Below, in pieces: positions 17,328 to 26,552 of a stretch of DNA of 63,245 nucleotides; positions within the stretch are counted from its first letter, which is position 1; each line of letters starts with the position of its first letter. The stretch lies in NCBI GenBank assembly GCA_031265205.1, contig JAISCZ010000071.1:1-63245 (forward strand), in the 5' to 3' direction. Under the pieces are notes generated by a model that searched no databases, was not told the origin of the DNA, and saw only the letters and a list, made by a program, of their open reading frames with translations. Source of the stretch: Deltaproteobacteria bacterium. GTDB taxonomy: Bacteria; Desulfobacterota; Desulfarculia; Adiutricales; Adiutricaceae. The translations under genes and the position numbers were made by a program.

Positions 17328-18940
17328 TATTGCGCCTGACAGGCGGTGATGGCCACGGTGTTAATGATATCCGGCACGGTGCAGCCCCGGGAGAGATCGT
17401 TCACCGGCGCGTTGAGGCCCTGGATGATGGGGCCCACGGCCACGGCCCCGGAAGTCCGCTGGACGGCCTTGTAGCCGATATTGCCGGCGTTGAGGGTGGG
17501 GAAGATCAGAACGGTCGCCTGGCCCGCCACCGGGGAACCGGGCATTTTGCTCTTGGCCGTACGGGGGTCGAGGGCCGCGTCAAACTGCATGGGGCCGTCC
17601 AGGGCCAGCCCGGGGGCCAGCGCGGGGATATTGGCCTTGGCGAGCTCCACGGCCTTCTGGACCGCTTCCACGTCGGGGCCCGTCCCGGAGGAACCGGTGG
17701 AGTAGCTCAGTAAAGCGACCTTGGGCTCCACGCCGAAGGCCTTGGCCGTCTTGGCCGAAATGAGGGCCACTTCCGCCAGCTGCTCGGGGGTGGGATTGGT
17801 GAGAATGGCGCAGTCGCCGAAGACCAGGACGCGGTCCTTCATGCACATTAAAAAGACCGAGCTCGCCACCGAGCAGCCCTTTTGGGTTTTGATGAGAGAC
17901 AGGGCCGGGCGGATGGTGTCGGCCGTGGACCCCGCCGCGCCCGAGACCATGCCGTTAGCTTTGCCGGCCTTGACCATCATGGTCCCGAACCAGTTACGGT
18001 CGGAGAGCTTCTTCTCGGCCTCCTCGGGGGTGGCGCCCTTGGCCTTCCGCAGCTCGTAATAGGAGTCTAAAAGCTCCTGGCGGAAGGGGGCCTTCTGGAT
18101 ATCCAAAAGCTCGGCCTTCCCCAAATTCACGAGGCCCAGCTCCTTGGCCTTCGCGTTAATCGCGCCCACGTCGCCCAAAATCGTCAGATCCGCGAAATCG
18201 CGCCGCAGAATAGCGTCCGCGGCCTGAAGGATTCGCTCGTCGTCGCCTTCGGGCAAAACGATACGCTGTTTGGGGGAGCGGGCCCTTTCGATTAGATCGT
18301 ACTCAAAGCGCTTGGGGGTCACGACCGTGGGCTTAAAGGCCTTCACCTTCTCCAGCGTCGGGGCGAGAGCCGGGGCAAAATCGCCCGCGGACGGAACGAG
18401 TTCCACGGGAGTCCCCAGGGACGCCAGATATTTGACTTTATCCGCGTCCTGGTCGCCGACGAGGACGACCGCGAGGACTTCGGCGGCGTTGGAGAGGAAA
18501 TAGCGCCGCGTGGAGGTCGCGCACTGGGCGCAAGCGGAAACCACCACGACCGGAGCGGCCAGGTTGGCGGCCAGGGAGCCGTCCAGTCCCTGGAGGACCA
18601 GGGCTTTTTGGCCCACCAAGTCCGCGCCCTCGATGGGGACGCAGTCGAACTTGGCGGCGACGGCGCTAAACTTGGCCAAAACTTTTTCGATTACGTCGCT
18701 CTCGCGGCCAGCGTTCAGAAGGCCCACGGCCTCTTCCAACGCGAGCCCGTAAAGCTCCTCGACGCCCACTTTCAGCCGGGCGGCGTAAGCGTCAAGCCTC
18801 TCCTTGTCGTCGGCGGTGACAAGGGTTTTAAAATACCCCGGCTTCCCGCCGGAGCTTTGGCAGGCGCCGCTTAAGGCGTCCAAAAAATTCGCTTTGACGG
18901 CGGTCGCGTCGGGGGTAGCGACAAAAACGCTTTTAACCAT
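17327..18940 (-). CDS. pta: Phosphate acetyltransferase, compact form
   Basis: 537 residues. The C-terminal ~330 residues are the PTA_PTB catalytic domain (LPEGDDERILQAA, NWFGTMMVKAGKANGMVSGA, LSYSTGSSGTGPDV, ILIFPTLNAGNIGYKAVQR-like region). The N-terminal ~200 residues are a reduced BioD/DRTGG-like region, shorter than in the ~700-residue E. coli enzyme but more than the ~330-residue catalytic-only form. It interconverts acetyl-CoA and acetyl phosphate. Strong GAAGGAGAA ribosome binding site before ATG. First gene of a two-gene unit with proC. No ackA is in the window. Confidence 0.9.
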   Translation of the reverse strand: MVKSVFVATPDATAVKANFLDALSGACQSSGGKPGYFKTLVTADDKERLDAYAARLKVGVEELYGLALEEAVGLLNAGRESDVIEKVLAKFSAVAAKFDCVPIEGADLVGQKALVLQGLDGSLAANLAAPVVVVSACAQCATSTRRYFLSNAAEVLAVVLVGDQDADKVKYLASLGTPVELVPSAGDFAPALAPTLEKVKAFKPTVVTPKRFEYDLIERARSPKQRIVLPEGDDERILQAADAILRRDFADLTILGDVGAINAKAKELGLVNLGKAELLDIQKAPFRQELLDSYYELRKAKGATPEEAEKKLSDRNWFGTMMVKAGKANGMVSGAAGSTADTIRPALSLIKTQKGCSVASSVFLMCMKDRVLVFGDCAILTNPTPEQLAEVALISAKTAKAFGVEPKVALLSYSTGSSGTGPDVEAVQKAVELAKANIPALAPGLALDGPMQFDAALDPRTAKSKMPGSPVAGQATVLIFPTLNAGNIGYKAVQRTSGAVAVGPIIQGLNAPVNDLSRGCTVPDIINTVAITACQAQ

Positions 18941-20441
18941 GAAAAAATTCTCCTTCGCGGAAAGTTAGGCGGGCAGGAAACGCGAAGCCTTTTTTCCCTC
19001 GCGGGCGCTCCCCCAAGCCGCGCGCGGGCCGATGGGCCGCCGGAAGCCCCCTCGCGGGGAAACCCGCGACGGAGGCCCGCGCGCCCCAATAAAAGGGGCG
19101 CCCCGGAGACAAGGGGAAATCAAGCGCGCTCGCGGGCGGGGAAAGCTTCAAGAGGTTTTCAAAATAACAAATTAGCGCGCGACTTGTCCAGGAACCCAGC
19201 GGCCGAGCGGGCGAGCCACGCTCACACGTTCGCCCTTCCGCGCCGCGCGGTCGCGCTGGCTGGCGAGGCGCCTCGCCCAGATTCGAGGACGGAAGAGAAA
19301 GAGAAAAATATCCGCGCGCGGGAAGGCGAGGCCAAGGCCACAAAAATCTCGGAGGAGCGCCCCAGCGCGCCGCCCCCCTGGCGAGCGCGGGCCCCGCGCG
19401 CGGCGCGGCGCGCTGGGGACCGCCACCGCGCCGGGGCCTCCGCGGAACGCGCCGCGAGGCTCGCGCGCTTCCGGCGTCTTCGCGAGGGGCCGAAGGGCGC
19501 CGGGGTTGGTCTTTAAGCGCGGTCACGGCCCCCGGCGGCGCGATCCAACGCCCGGGCCGCGCGGAACGCGCGCCGGGCTCGCGAGGGGGCCATGGACGGA
19601 ATTGCTCGGCCCTGAGACCCACTGGCGCCGCGACGGGCGTTCGCCACCTCTAGGAGAGCGCGAAAAGCGCTCGTGGGAGTGGTCGTGGTGGCGCGGCGCT
19701 ACGGCCTCATCCGACTCCCAGGAGAGCGAAAATTCATCTAGCGCGCCACGCGCGGCCCTTCTTCCTATAGCCAGGTCTTTAGCGCCCACGCTTCCCTTTC
19801 CGTCCTCCTCTCTCCAGGGCCGCCCCGCCCGGCGCCGGTCGCCGGCGCTCCCCACCCATCGCCTGTCCTGGCGGGGTCCCTTTGGGGTCTCCCGCGTCGC
19901 GTCACGCTACCCTTGAATGGCGCGCTGTCGTCATTACCCCGTCGGAAACTTGAAACCACTCGTCAATTATTCCAACCTTTCGGGAAAGGGCTCGCGCCCT
20001 TTCCCCGCTCCAGCTGGGCTGTCGTCTGATTGCCCGGATTTTGAACTGACTCCAGCGCGCCAGGGTTCTTTATGGCTCCAAGCCGGCGACCTTCCCCGAT
20101 GTCATGGCGGGTCGGCTTCCGAAACTATCTTTTCGAGGCCCGCTCAACGTTCACTCGCGTAACGGCCCGCCACTCTCGCGGCCCCACTTTATATGGGACT
20201 TTTCATCGTGAGCTTACAACCATCTAGTTGCCTCCATGGCCGCCACGATTGCTTCCGCTAGATCGTTTTGGTCGTGGCGCGAGAGGGGATTTGCCAAAAT
20301 GAGGGCCCTTCAGATTAAGGATGTTAAAAATTATTCGTTGTAGCGCTAAGTCAGCGCTTTTATTGAAGCCTTTTGGCTATTTTGAATGGACGCGACAATT
20401 TCCAATGGCCATACAGGCGGCATAGCGGGGCGTAGAAGCTC
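18941..20441. other. 1.5 kb region without an intact gene
   Basis: GC-rich shadows up to about 19.9 kb. On the minus strand, 20214-20309 is open and reads LSRHDQNDLAEAIVAAMEA up to a TAA. This looks like a real protein tail preceded by a TGA, possibly a gene relic of unknown family. At 20342-20361 AGCGCT-AAGTC-AGCGCT followed by TTTT forms a small terminator-like hairpin. Confidence 0.4.
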
Positions 20442-21167
20442 TCACGCGTTTTCCTCAGGATCGTAAGGACGCGGTTGGAATCCTTGGCAGGAGGCGTCAA
20501 AAATGTCAACCGAAAGTTTTCGGAGGACTGTTGTGATCCTCCCCCAATCACGCCATTCGGGAGCTAAATCTTCGTTGGATTCAAGGCGCGCGATTGCCAA
20601 GTCATAAGGAAGAGGGGTTGAAAGCATATCCAGCAGTTGCACAAGTAAAAGCCGTTCTTCATTAAGGGAATAGAAGCGATCGAAATCCTTCAACGCCATG
20701 GCCGCCGTAGAAAATCCCAGCCGTATTGAAAGCGCCGCCAGATCCACGTAGTCGCGGGTGGAGTTCCGCAAAAGGACAAGTCCGCACTTGATCCTTAAAA
20801 TTTCAGCGTCGGAGGGCACAGTCGTCAATAAACCATCGCGATCGAAAGATATGGTTTCAAGAGGCTTGATTCTAGACAATTGTGACGTACAAACTTGAAT
20901 CATATAAAGATTTATTTTAGTTGATCTCCGATCCTCAGGCCAAGGTCCGTTGACTCCGCTAATGAGTTCGAGTTGATGGAAAATTTCTTGAGAGTCAGGA
21001 TATTCGGCCAGCATGGCGGATGAAGAGCCATCACCGGCAAAATCGGCTCGCGACCCGCAGATTGCGGTCAGCGCCACGTCCCAGGCCGGCATGGGTTTAG
21101 AAGAATCGCCAAGGGGAGAACCATTTGGAACAGGTGGCGGCTTGTAAAAAATTAGTGGGGAAGTCAT
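20442..21167 (-). CDS. Degenerate AbiEii-type nucleotidyltransferase
   Basis: 241 residues. The C-terminal two thirds match the AbiEii/AbiGii-like nucleotidyltransferase family as found in many genomes: EILRIKCGLVLLRNSTRDYVDLAAL split over two helices, a xALKDFDRFY segment, and PLPYDL followed by WRDWGRI. The N-terminal third should carry VGGTAA...HRxSxDxDH. Here that region reads GDGSSSAML and has no DxD metal site, so catalysis is probably lost. It starts 3 nt after the stop of a second, broken copy (21171-21889). The whole locus is AT-richer than its surroundings, suggesting acquisition. Confidence 0.65.
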   Translation of the reverse strand: MTSPLIFYKPPPVPNGSPLGDSSKPMPAWDVALTAICGSRADFAGDGSSSAMLAEYPDSQEIFHQLELISGVNGPWPEDRRSTKINLYMIQVCTSQLSRIKPLETISFDRDGLLTTVPSDAEILRIKCGLVLLRNSTRDYVDLAALSIRLGFSTAAMALKDFDRFYSLNEERLLLVQLLDMLSTPLPYDLAIARLESNEDLAPEWRDWGRITTVLRKLSVDIFDASCQGFQPRPYDPEENA

Positions 21168-21170
21168 ACG

Positions 21171-21889
21171 TTATGGCCTCATTACACTGGGGTGAGGGCT
21201 TGATTCTTGGCGCGTTGAATCTGATAATTCAAACGCTAACCGCGTAAGTCGCTTGGCTATATTCTTCCATTTTTGCCATTTAGGGATAACATTTTTGTAT
21301 CCGACGAGGTTTATTTTAAGCAAATCACCTGGTGTCGGCTCACGAAGTCGGCTTTGAAGAAGGCGCGATGCCGACTGTCCATTTTTCAAAGGAAAAAACG
21401 ATCTAAATCCTTCAACGCGCTGATTGTTTTTGCGGAACCAGCCTTTTCGAATAAAGCAGCCAGATCCAAATAATCTCGCGTGGCATCCCATTGAATAATA
21501 GCTATGGATTTGATTCTAATGATTTCAGCTTCCGTCGGGATAACGAGCTTTTTCCCTTTGCGCGCGATAGTAACGAGTTCAAATGGTTCCGCTCTGGAAA
21601 CTTCCATGACACTGGCTTTTACCCCGTTAAGTTGCCCTAAAATGGAATGCGGCTCTCTAGCCCATTTAGTAACCCATCCTCGCGTTGATTCAAGTCAGTC
21701 TTTTGTTTCATCAAAAATAGGCTTCAAATTAGCCTTCCAGTGATCCGCGTCGTACGAAAGGCGATGTTCCGCGTAATATATAGCGGCGCGCCCACCGACA
21801 AGCGTGGAATTCGGCGCTATTTCCTGGAAGCGGCTGGCCGTTTCCAACATTTTGTCCCAGCTAGGAAATGGGTTCGAGGCTTTGGACAT
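21171..21889 (-). pseudogene. AbiEii-type nucleotidyltransferase, broken by TGA and a frameshift
   Basis: Translation from ATG 21889 reads MSKASNPFPSWDKMLETASRF, then the nucleotidyltransferase core VGGRAAIYYAEHRLSYDADH, with the GG and DxD residues in place. It is interrupted by an in-frame TGA at 21695-21697. The same frame resumes (LESTRGWVTKWARE ... EIIRIKSIAIIQ ... RDYLDLAAL), shifts frame in a six-base A run at 21393-21398, and ends at 21171 after PKWQKW. Two lesions only, so recent decay. It overlaps the small upstream gene by 29 nt, as toxin genes of AbiE-like pairs do. Confidence 0.75.
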
Positions 21890-22100
21890 AGTTATACCAG
21901 AAATTATAACGCTGGTCGTATGGATCCTGTTTATAGCGGCTACATAAACGCAAAACGTCATCCCGGACAGTTTGATCTACAAGTACGGCCTCACGCAGTT
22001 CAGCCCAGTCAATCCACATTCCGTAGTAGATGATATCGTCTATCGCGGGAAGGATAAATTCCGTTTCGGGAGTAAGATCAAGATGTCTATGCCACATCAT
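21861..22100 (-). CDS. Small protein upstream of the AbiEii-like gene, possible antitoxin partner
   Basis: 79 residues starting MMWHRHLDLTPETEF, acidic and Tyr/Trp-rich (YYGMWIDWAEL). It is preceded by AAAGGATATTT, spaced well for initiation. It overlaps the start of the nucleotidyltransferase pseudogene, so the two form one transcription unit. Position and size fit the partner commonly found next to AbiEii-type toxins, but I do not recognise its fold and it is not the usual AbiEi winged-helix protein. Function inferred from context only. Confidence 0.6.
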   Translation of the reverse strand: MMWHRHLDLTPETEFILPAIDDIIYYGMWIDWAELREAVLVDQTVRDDVLRLCSRYKQDPYDQRYNFWYNYVQSLEPIS

Positions 22101-22142
22101 AAATATCCTTTGAGCAACCTCCTTTTTTAAGGTGATTAATGG

Positions 22143-22292
22143 ATGATGAGAGCGCGAAAAGTCCCGGAAATTAAATACGGTCAGCCGCTAATGCTAAATG
22201 AGGACAATTAATTAGATAAATAGCTATACGCGGTATTGTTTTGCGTCCGGTTGCCGCTCTTAAAGGGTTTTGCGCTTTCATCATATGGATGA
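22143..22292 (+). repeat. ~150-bp dispersed element, copy 1
   Basis: Nearly identical, in inverted orientation, to 61150-61300. Shared blocks include AGTCCCGGAA, CGGTCAGCCGCTAATG, a 31-base block centred on CAATTAATTAGATAAATAG, and GTATTGTTTTGCGTCCGG. On the minus strand both copies carry the same coding-like tail (RTQNNT, one variable residue, then YSYLSN and TAA), and similarity continues about 75 bp beyond that stop. It may be the end of a mobile element with its gene tail, or a structured RNA. Confidence 0.75.
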
Positions 22293-22642
22293 ACCGCTCC
22301 TGGGTATTCCCGCGTTTTTTTATATTTCGACGACGTAACTAAACAGTAACATCTAAAATTTATTGTGCCTGAGTCAGAAACAGGACGCAAGGGTTTCAAA
22401 AATGATTAGTGGATCTATCGACGCCAGTTAATGTTATATAGTTAGCGTAACCGCTCATGTCTTTTTTTATGCCACGGGGAGTAGATTTTGCGATAAAAAT
22501 GACGTATATGGAGGCGGGGCCTCTGGAGGGGGGACTTTTTGCCGACGGACGCGACCAAATGCCTAGTTTCCAGGGCGCGGAAGAGTCATTCGCGCCAATT
22601 TTTCTTTGAGAACGGCTCAAACGAGGGATTTTCCCCTCATGA

Positions 22643-22685
22643 GCCTTCGCGAGACATCCCCGCGAAGGGGATGTCTCGCGAAGGC
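22643..22685. repeat. Perfect 19-bp inverted repeat with 5-nt loop
   Basis: Left arm 22643-22661 (GCCTTCGCGAGACATCCCC), loop GCGAA, right arm 22667-22685, its exact complement. No T run follows on either strand, so it is not a standard terminator. It could be a binding site for a dimeric protein, an element end or a structured transcript. Confidence 0.85.
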
Positions 22686-23172
22686 CTTCTTGGAGGCTTC
22701 TCGCGGCACGCGACCACGTTTTCCGCGAAGCCGCGGCCTCTCTTGGAACAGAGATCTCCTAAGGCTTTTAAGAAAGCGTTTTTGGAAAGCTCGCGGCGGC
22801 TAAAGGCTGAGACGGAAGGAGGCGAAGCTCTCTGGTTGAGCGCTCGCGCCTTGGCTTCAAATCTTCCTCAGCGGTCCACCCGCGCTTTAGAGAGCGGGCG
22901 CGACCCTGATGGAGTTGGCCGGCGGCTTACAGAGAAGCCATGAGACCCCTTCTTGGGGCAAGCCCCAGAATCCCCTTCAGCGGACTTTGAGGCCACTAAA
23001 GAGCGTTTTGGAGGGGACCTTTTGGTGAGCGCGGACAGAGGCCTTGGAAAGCTTCAACGCCGCTTCAATCGGCTTTCGTTTTGAAGTGGTAACGCTGGAG
23101 GCGTCCGTCTTGGAATTGCCGTTCGGTCTTTTCCGCTCCGCTGAAATGGGAGCGGGGCTTTTACCCGTATTC

Positions 23173-23485
23173 TTCGTGGTTCCGTTTCTGGTCTGGGGCT
23201 CCGAGGGGATTTCCTCCAGAGGTCGAGCTCTGGTCTTGGACTTCTTGGGCTCACTGTCCGAGATTCCTTTTCCAGACAAGGGCTCCGAGGGGATTTCCTC
23301 TGAAGCTTCACTTTTAGCCTCAGGTTTCTCGGGTTCGCTGTCCGAGATTCCTTTTCCAGGCAAGGGCTCCGAGAGGATTTCCTCTGAAGCTTCACTTTTA
23401 GCCTCAGGTTTCTCGGGCTCGCTTTCCGAAATTCCTTTTCCGGACAAGGACTCCGAGGGGATTTTCTCTGGAGCTTCACTTGAGG
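23173..23485. repeat. 84-bp tandem repeat, about 3.7 copies
   Basis: The word TCCGAGATTCCTTTTCC recurs at 23257 and 23341, and in variant form at 23425. The first unit begins near 23173 in a more diverged form. Period is exactly 84 bp (28 codons). Copies 2 and 3 are nearly identical and the outer ones diverge, consistent with slipped-strand or unequal exchange. Confidence 0.9.
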
Positions 23486-23486
23486 C

Positions 23487-23550
23487 AAGCCAGCCTCCAA
23501 AGGGCGGCGAGGCAAGCCAGTCTCCAAAAGACGGCGAGGCAAGCCAGCGC
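23487..23550. repeat. 27-bp tandem repeat, about 2.4 copies
   Basis: Units beginning GAGGCAAGCCAG recur every 27 bp directly after the 84-bp array. The period is a multiple of three, so coding frames stay open through it. Confidence 0.75.
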
Positions 23551-24155
23551 TTTAAGAGTAAGCTTCCGAAGGGAGATCAGGCGAAGCCACGCCCGAGAGT
23601 CGCGCGCTCTAAAGCTTTCCTCGCGAACTGGTCTCCCGATGATCGCCTCCGAAAGGCTCCGCAAGCTACGCTTTTGAAAGCCCAGGAACCCCTTGGAGGG
23701 ATTCTGGGGTTCGCCCTAACGGGTCTCGCCGCTTCTTAAGGAAGCGCCGCGCCAGAGCCCGCTGGGTCACAAGCCTGTCTTTGACGAAGGCGGCTCTCAA
23801 AGGCAACCCTGGAGCCAAGGCGAAAGCTCTTGGAGGGAAGACAACCTGTCCTCCCTCCCTGTCCCTTGGCAAGCGTAGGTATCTGGACAAGAAAAAAGCT
23901 TCGCCGGACGCCAAGGGAAAACCGCGCCCTTTGAGCCGCCACGACGTCGCCTGAACTTAAGCTCCTGACGCCAAGACGCGATCATCCGCCATGTTACGGG
24001 CTACGGACAGGCGCGCCAAGCCGTTGCCCGATCTCCCGAAGGCGCGCCAAGCCTCTTAACTCGCCCGATGGTCGCCGCGAGACCATTGATTACGCTGTAT
24101 CCGCGTCTGGAAGCGTCGACAGATGAACTTGCCTATGTCGCGGCTGAAAATGGCG

Positions 24156-24248
24156 GCGAACGGATACCTGAGGGCTGAAACCGCCTCCTTCCCCCAACCC
24201 CGCCAGCCCCTCCGCCAGCCCTCCTTTACCCCCTAGGCGAACGGATAC
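24156..24248 (+). repeat. 92/93-bp dispersed repeat, copy B
   Basis: Second copy of the element at 4925-5016, same orientation, with both flanking GCGAACGGATAC direct repeats intact. Only a handful of substitutions separate the copies over the full length. Confidence 0.75.
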
Positions 24249-24907
24249 GGCGCGTCAAGACCCAAGAGCGCTCCAAGGCGCGCCCGCGAAGCGACGAACG
24301 CGCGGGAGGCGGCCAGCCGCGTCCGCGGTCGGAAAAAAGCGCCCCCTCCCTCGCCTGGTTCTCGCGTCCCCCAAACGCTATCGCCCGCCGCGGGCCGCGC
24401 GCGGGCGCGGCGCCCCTCCCACCCGGGCGCTTGGCGAGAAAGCGGCCGAGGCCCCCAAAGGCCGCCGGGCCCCCGCGCCTTAAGGCGCGGGGAATCTGTG
24501 CTATAATCCCCCCATTCTCATTAATCCCGCCGCTTTTTGGGGCTTCTTTTTTTAAGCGTTATTTCCCTTTAGGGCCCTCAGGGCCAATACTTCCCAGGCT
24601 CTCCACAAGTCCGCGCCGGAACTTTTTTTCCGCCAATATTCTCCCCTCATTTCGCGTTTTTTTTATTTCTCGCCTTCTCCCCAACGGGCCTCCCATTTCT
24701 TCGCGTTCTTCAAGAAACGGGCCCTGGCCTCGCGCGGTCCCCCAGGAAAGAGGCGCCCCCATGGCCCGCGCCCGGGGCCCAATCCTTTTTTTCCCCGCGA
24801 AAATAGGGGAAAATTTAGGAGGAGAGATTTTTTTTAGCGCGGACCCGTTTTTTTCCCCCGCGGCTCTCCCGCGCTAAAGGCTTTTCGGATAGGTTACGCG
24901 TGCTTTT

Positions 24908-26152
24908 ATGAGCGAAACAAGAGTTGACGGACACATTTTCGCGGAGCTCAACCCGGACTCCATCGACCAAGCGGACCTGGTCGTGGGGATCCACTCCCAG
25001 GACGACGCCGACAACATGGAACTGGTCGTCCGCAAGGCGGCGGGCGGAGTCGCCCGCTACTACCCCGGGCTCAAAGCGGTCCTCGCCTGCGTGGACGAGG
25101 CCTCCGCGGACGGCTCGAAAGAGGCCTTTTTCTCCGTCCCCTGCTGGCTCCCCAGAATCTACCTTTCGACCAGCCCCGCGCGCCGCCTCAAGAAACTCTG
25201 TTTTTTCAACCTCGTCAGCCTCGCGCGCCGCCTTAAGACGCGCGCCGCGCTCTTTTTCGAGGCCCGAATCGTCACCATCAAAAAGACCTGGGTCCCCCGC
25301 CTGGCGGAACCCATTTTAAACAACGGGGCGGCTTTCACCTCCCCCATCTACGCCCGCCAGGTCTTTGACACGCCCAATACCTTTCTCCTTTCGTATCCCC
25401 TCTTCCGGGCCCTCTTCGGTCGGAGGATCCGCTGTCCCCACTTGGGCGACGCGGCCTTTTCCGGGGCCTTGGCCGAGGCCTTCGCCCAAAGCGAATGGCC
25501 CCCGGAGGACAGCTACTATTCCTGCGAGCTGGCCTCGGCGGCCATCGCCGTCGCCACCGGCCCGGTCTACCAATCCTTTATGGCCGACCCCAGGGTCGGC
25601 AAAAGCCGCGTGCCCGTGGACGCCATGAGCATCGCGGACGAGTTCTACCAGATCCTCTCCACTTTCTACGAGCTTATGCTCCAGCGCGAGGACTTTTGGG
25701 TCAAAATCAAAAACTCGCGGCCCACCCCCATCCTGGGGACGGACCTCAAGCCCGAGATCCTCCCTCCCCGGGAACTCATCGGGAGCCCGGAGACCTTCCG
25801 GGCCGCCATCGCCCAAAGGTCCCAAGACGCCCAAAGCCTTTGGAAAGAGTTTTTCCCGCGCCAGCTCGGCCTCCTGAACTCGCTTTCCCAAGGCGATTTG
25901 GACGACGCGGAGGTTCCCATCGACGACTGGGTGGAGCTTATCTACCTGGGGGCCGCGGCTTACCGCCAATTGCCCCCGGACAAACGCGCGCCCCTGGTCT
26001 ACGCCCTCGCGCCTCCCTTTCTGGCGCGCCTTTACAACCTCAAAAAGCTGGCGGGAACGCTCCCCTTGGCCCAGCTCAATTCCATCATGGAAAACGACGC
26101 CCAGGTTTTTGAAAAGAAAAAGCCTTTTCTCCTGGAAGTTTGGCGCGCCTAA
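24908..26152 (+). CDS. Glycosyltransferase-like protein with a degraded metal motif
   Basis: 414 residues, no signal peptide. The start resembles GT-A enzymes of the mannosylglycerate/glucosylglycerate synthase type (ADLVVGIHSQDDADNMELV, a CVDEASADGSKEAFF segment corresponding to the usual 'vDnxSxDGT'). Then come PRIYLST, WVPRLAEPIL, FTSPIYARQVFDTPNT and LFGRRIRCPHLGDAAFS. Where such enzymes carry a VDADL-type DxD motif, this one reads FEARIVTI, so metal binding may be lost or shifted. It probably derives from a sugar or compatible-solute glycosyltransferase. Activity is uncertain. It stands alone between two gene-free stretches. Confidence 0.6.
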   Translation: MSETRVDGHIFAELNPDSIDQADLVVGIHSQDDADNMELVVRKAAGGVARYYPGLKAVLACVDEASADGSKEAFFSVPCWLPRIYLSTSPARRLKKLCFFNLVSLARRLKTRAALFFEARIVTIKKTWVPRLAEPILNNGAAFTSPIYARQVFDTPNTFLLSYPLFRALFGRRIRCPHLGDAAFSGALAEAFAQSEWPPEDSYYSCELASAAIAVATGPVYQSFMADPRVGKSRVPVDAMSIADEFYQILSTFYELMLQREDFWVKIKNSRPTPILGTDLKPEILPPRELIGSPETFRAAIAQRSQDAQSLWKEFFPRQLGLLNSLSQGDLDDAEVPIDDWVELIYLGAAAYRQLPPDKRAPLVYALAPPFLARLYNLKKLAGTLPLAQLNSIMENDAQVFEKKKPFLLEVWRA

Positions 26153-26552
26153 AACGCGCCCCAAAATTGGTCGAAAAACGCCCCCCTTCGCTCCCCACCT
26201 TAAAGCGCCCTCCAGTTCCAAGGCGGCTACTCGCGCCCCCATGAAAACGCGCGCGGCGCTAGTCCCGCGCGGGGCCTTCCCCCTTTTTTTTTGAAAAAAC
26301 GCCCCACCCGCGCGGTCGCGTTAAGCCGCGCGCCGCGGACGGGGACGCGTGAAACTTCGCGCCTTTTTGGGTTATAATTCATCAGCCCGCCCGCCCGAGG
26401 CCCCAAAATGGGGCGCCGCGCTTCTCCCCCAAGCCGTTTCGCCTTCGCGCGCGTCACCGCGCTTTTGACCCTGAAGCTTCCGCGCGGGCGCTTTAGCCGC
26501 GGAGCCTTGGCGCCTTAAGGCCCCCATTTTTCCCGCAAAAGGAATTTCCGTC
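26153..26552. other. Gene-free stretch before the DUF1573-surE run
   Basis: 400 bp with no credible frame. Presumably it contains the promoter of the following gene run, but I see no strong consensus. Confidence 0.45.

Larger units (their letters stand above)
22977..23560 (-). other. Possible repeat-protein coding region, uncertain
   Basis: The minus frame through the tandem repeat encodes an acidic, Pro/Glu/Lys/Ser-rich 28-residue repeat (GKGISDSEPEKPEAKSEA) followed by a basic tail ending KTLFSGLKVR. The frame is open back to a TGA near 23578 but has no ATG or GTG with a ribosome site before the repeats; the best start is TTG. The plus frame (Gly/Ser/Leu-rich) is also open, as expected for an 84-bp period. 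Either may be chance. Confidence 0.25.
22101..24907. other. 2.8 kb region without a confirmed gene, rich in repeats
   Basis: Contains one copy of the ~150-bp paired element (22143-22292), the perfect hairpin (22643-22685), an 84-bp tandem repeat (23173-23485), a 27-bp repeat (23487-23550) and copy B of the 92-bp repeat (24156-24248). Long open frames exist on both strands through the tandem repeat, but none has a clear start site. Confidence 0.5.

Noticed and set aside
4004-21697. Genetic code change with TGA read as an amino acid
   Set aside because: Core genes in the window use TGA as a genuine stop at expected ends (for example the J-domain gene at 28870), and the in-frame TGAs occur only in accessory genes at positions expecting different residues.
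21870-21890. tRNA-like GGTTCGA word
   Set aside because: It lies inside a coding overlap without acceptor or anticodon stems. No tRNA cloverleaf was found by eye in the window; a tRNAscan run would confirm.
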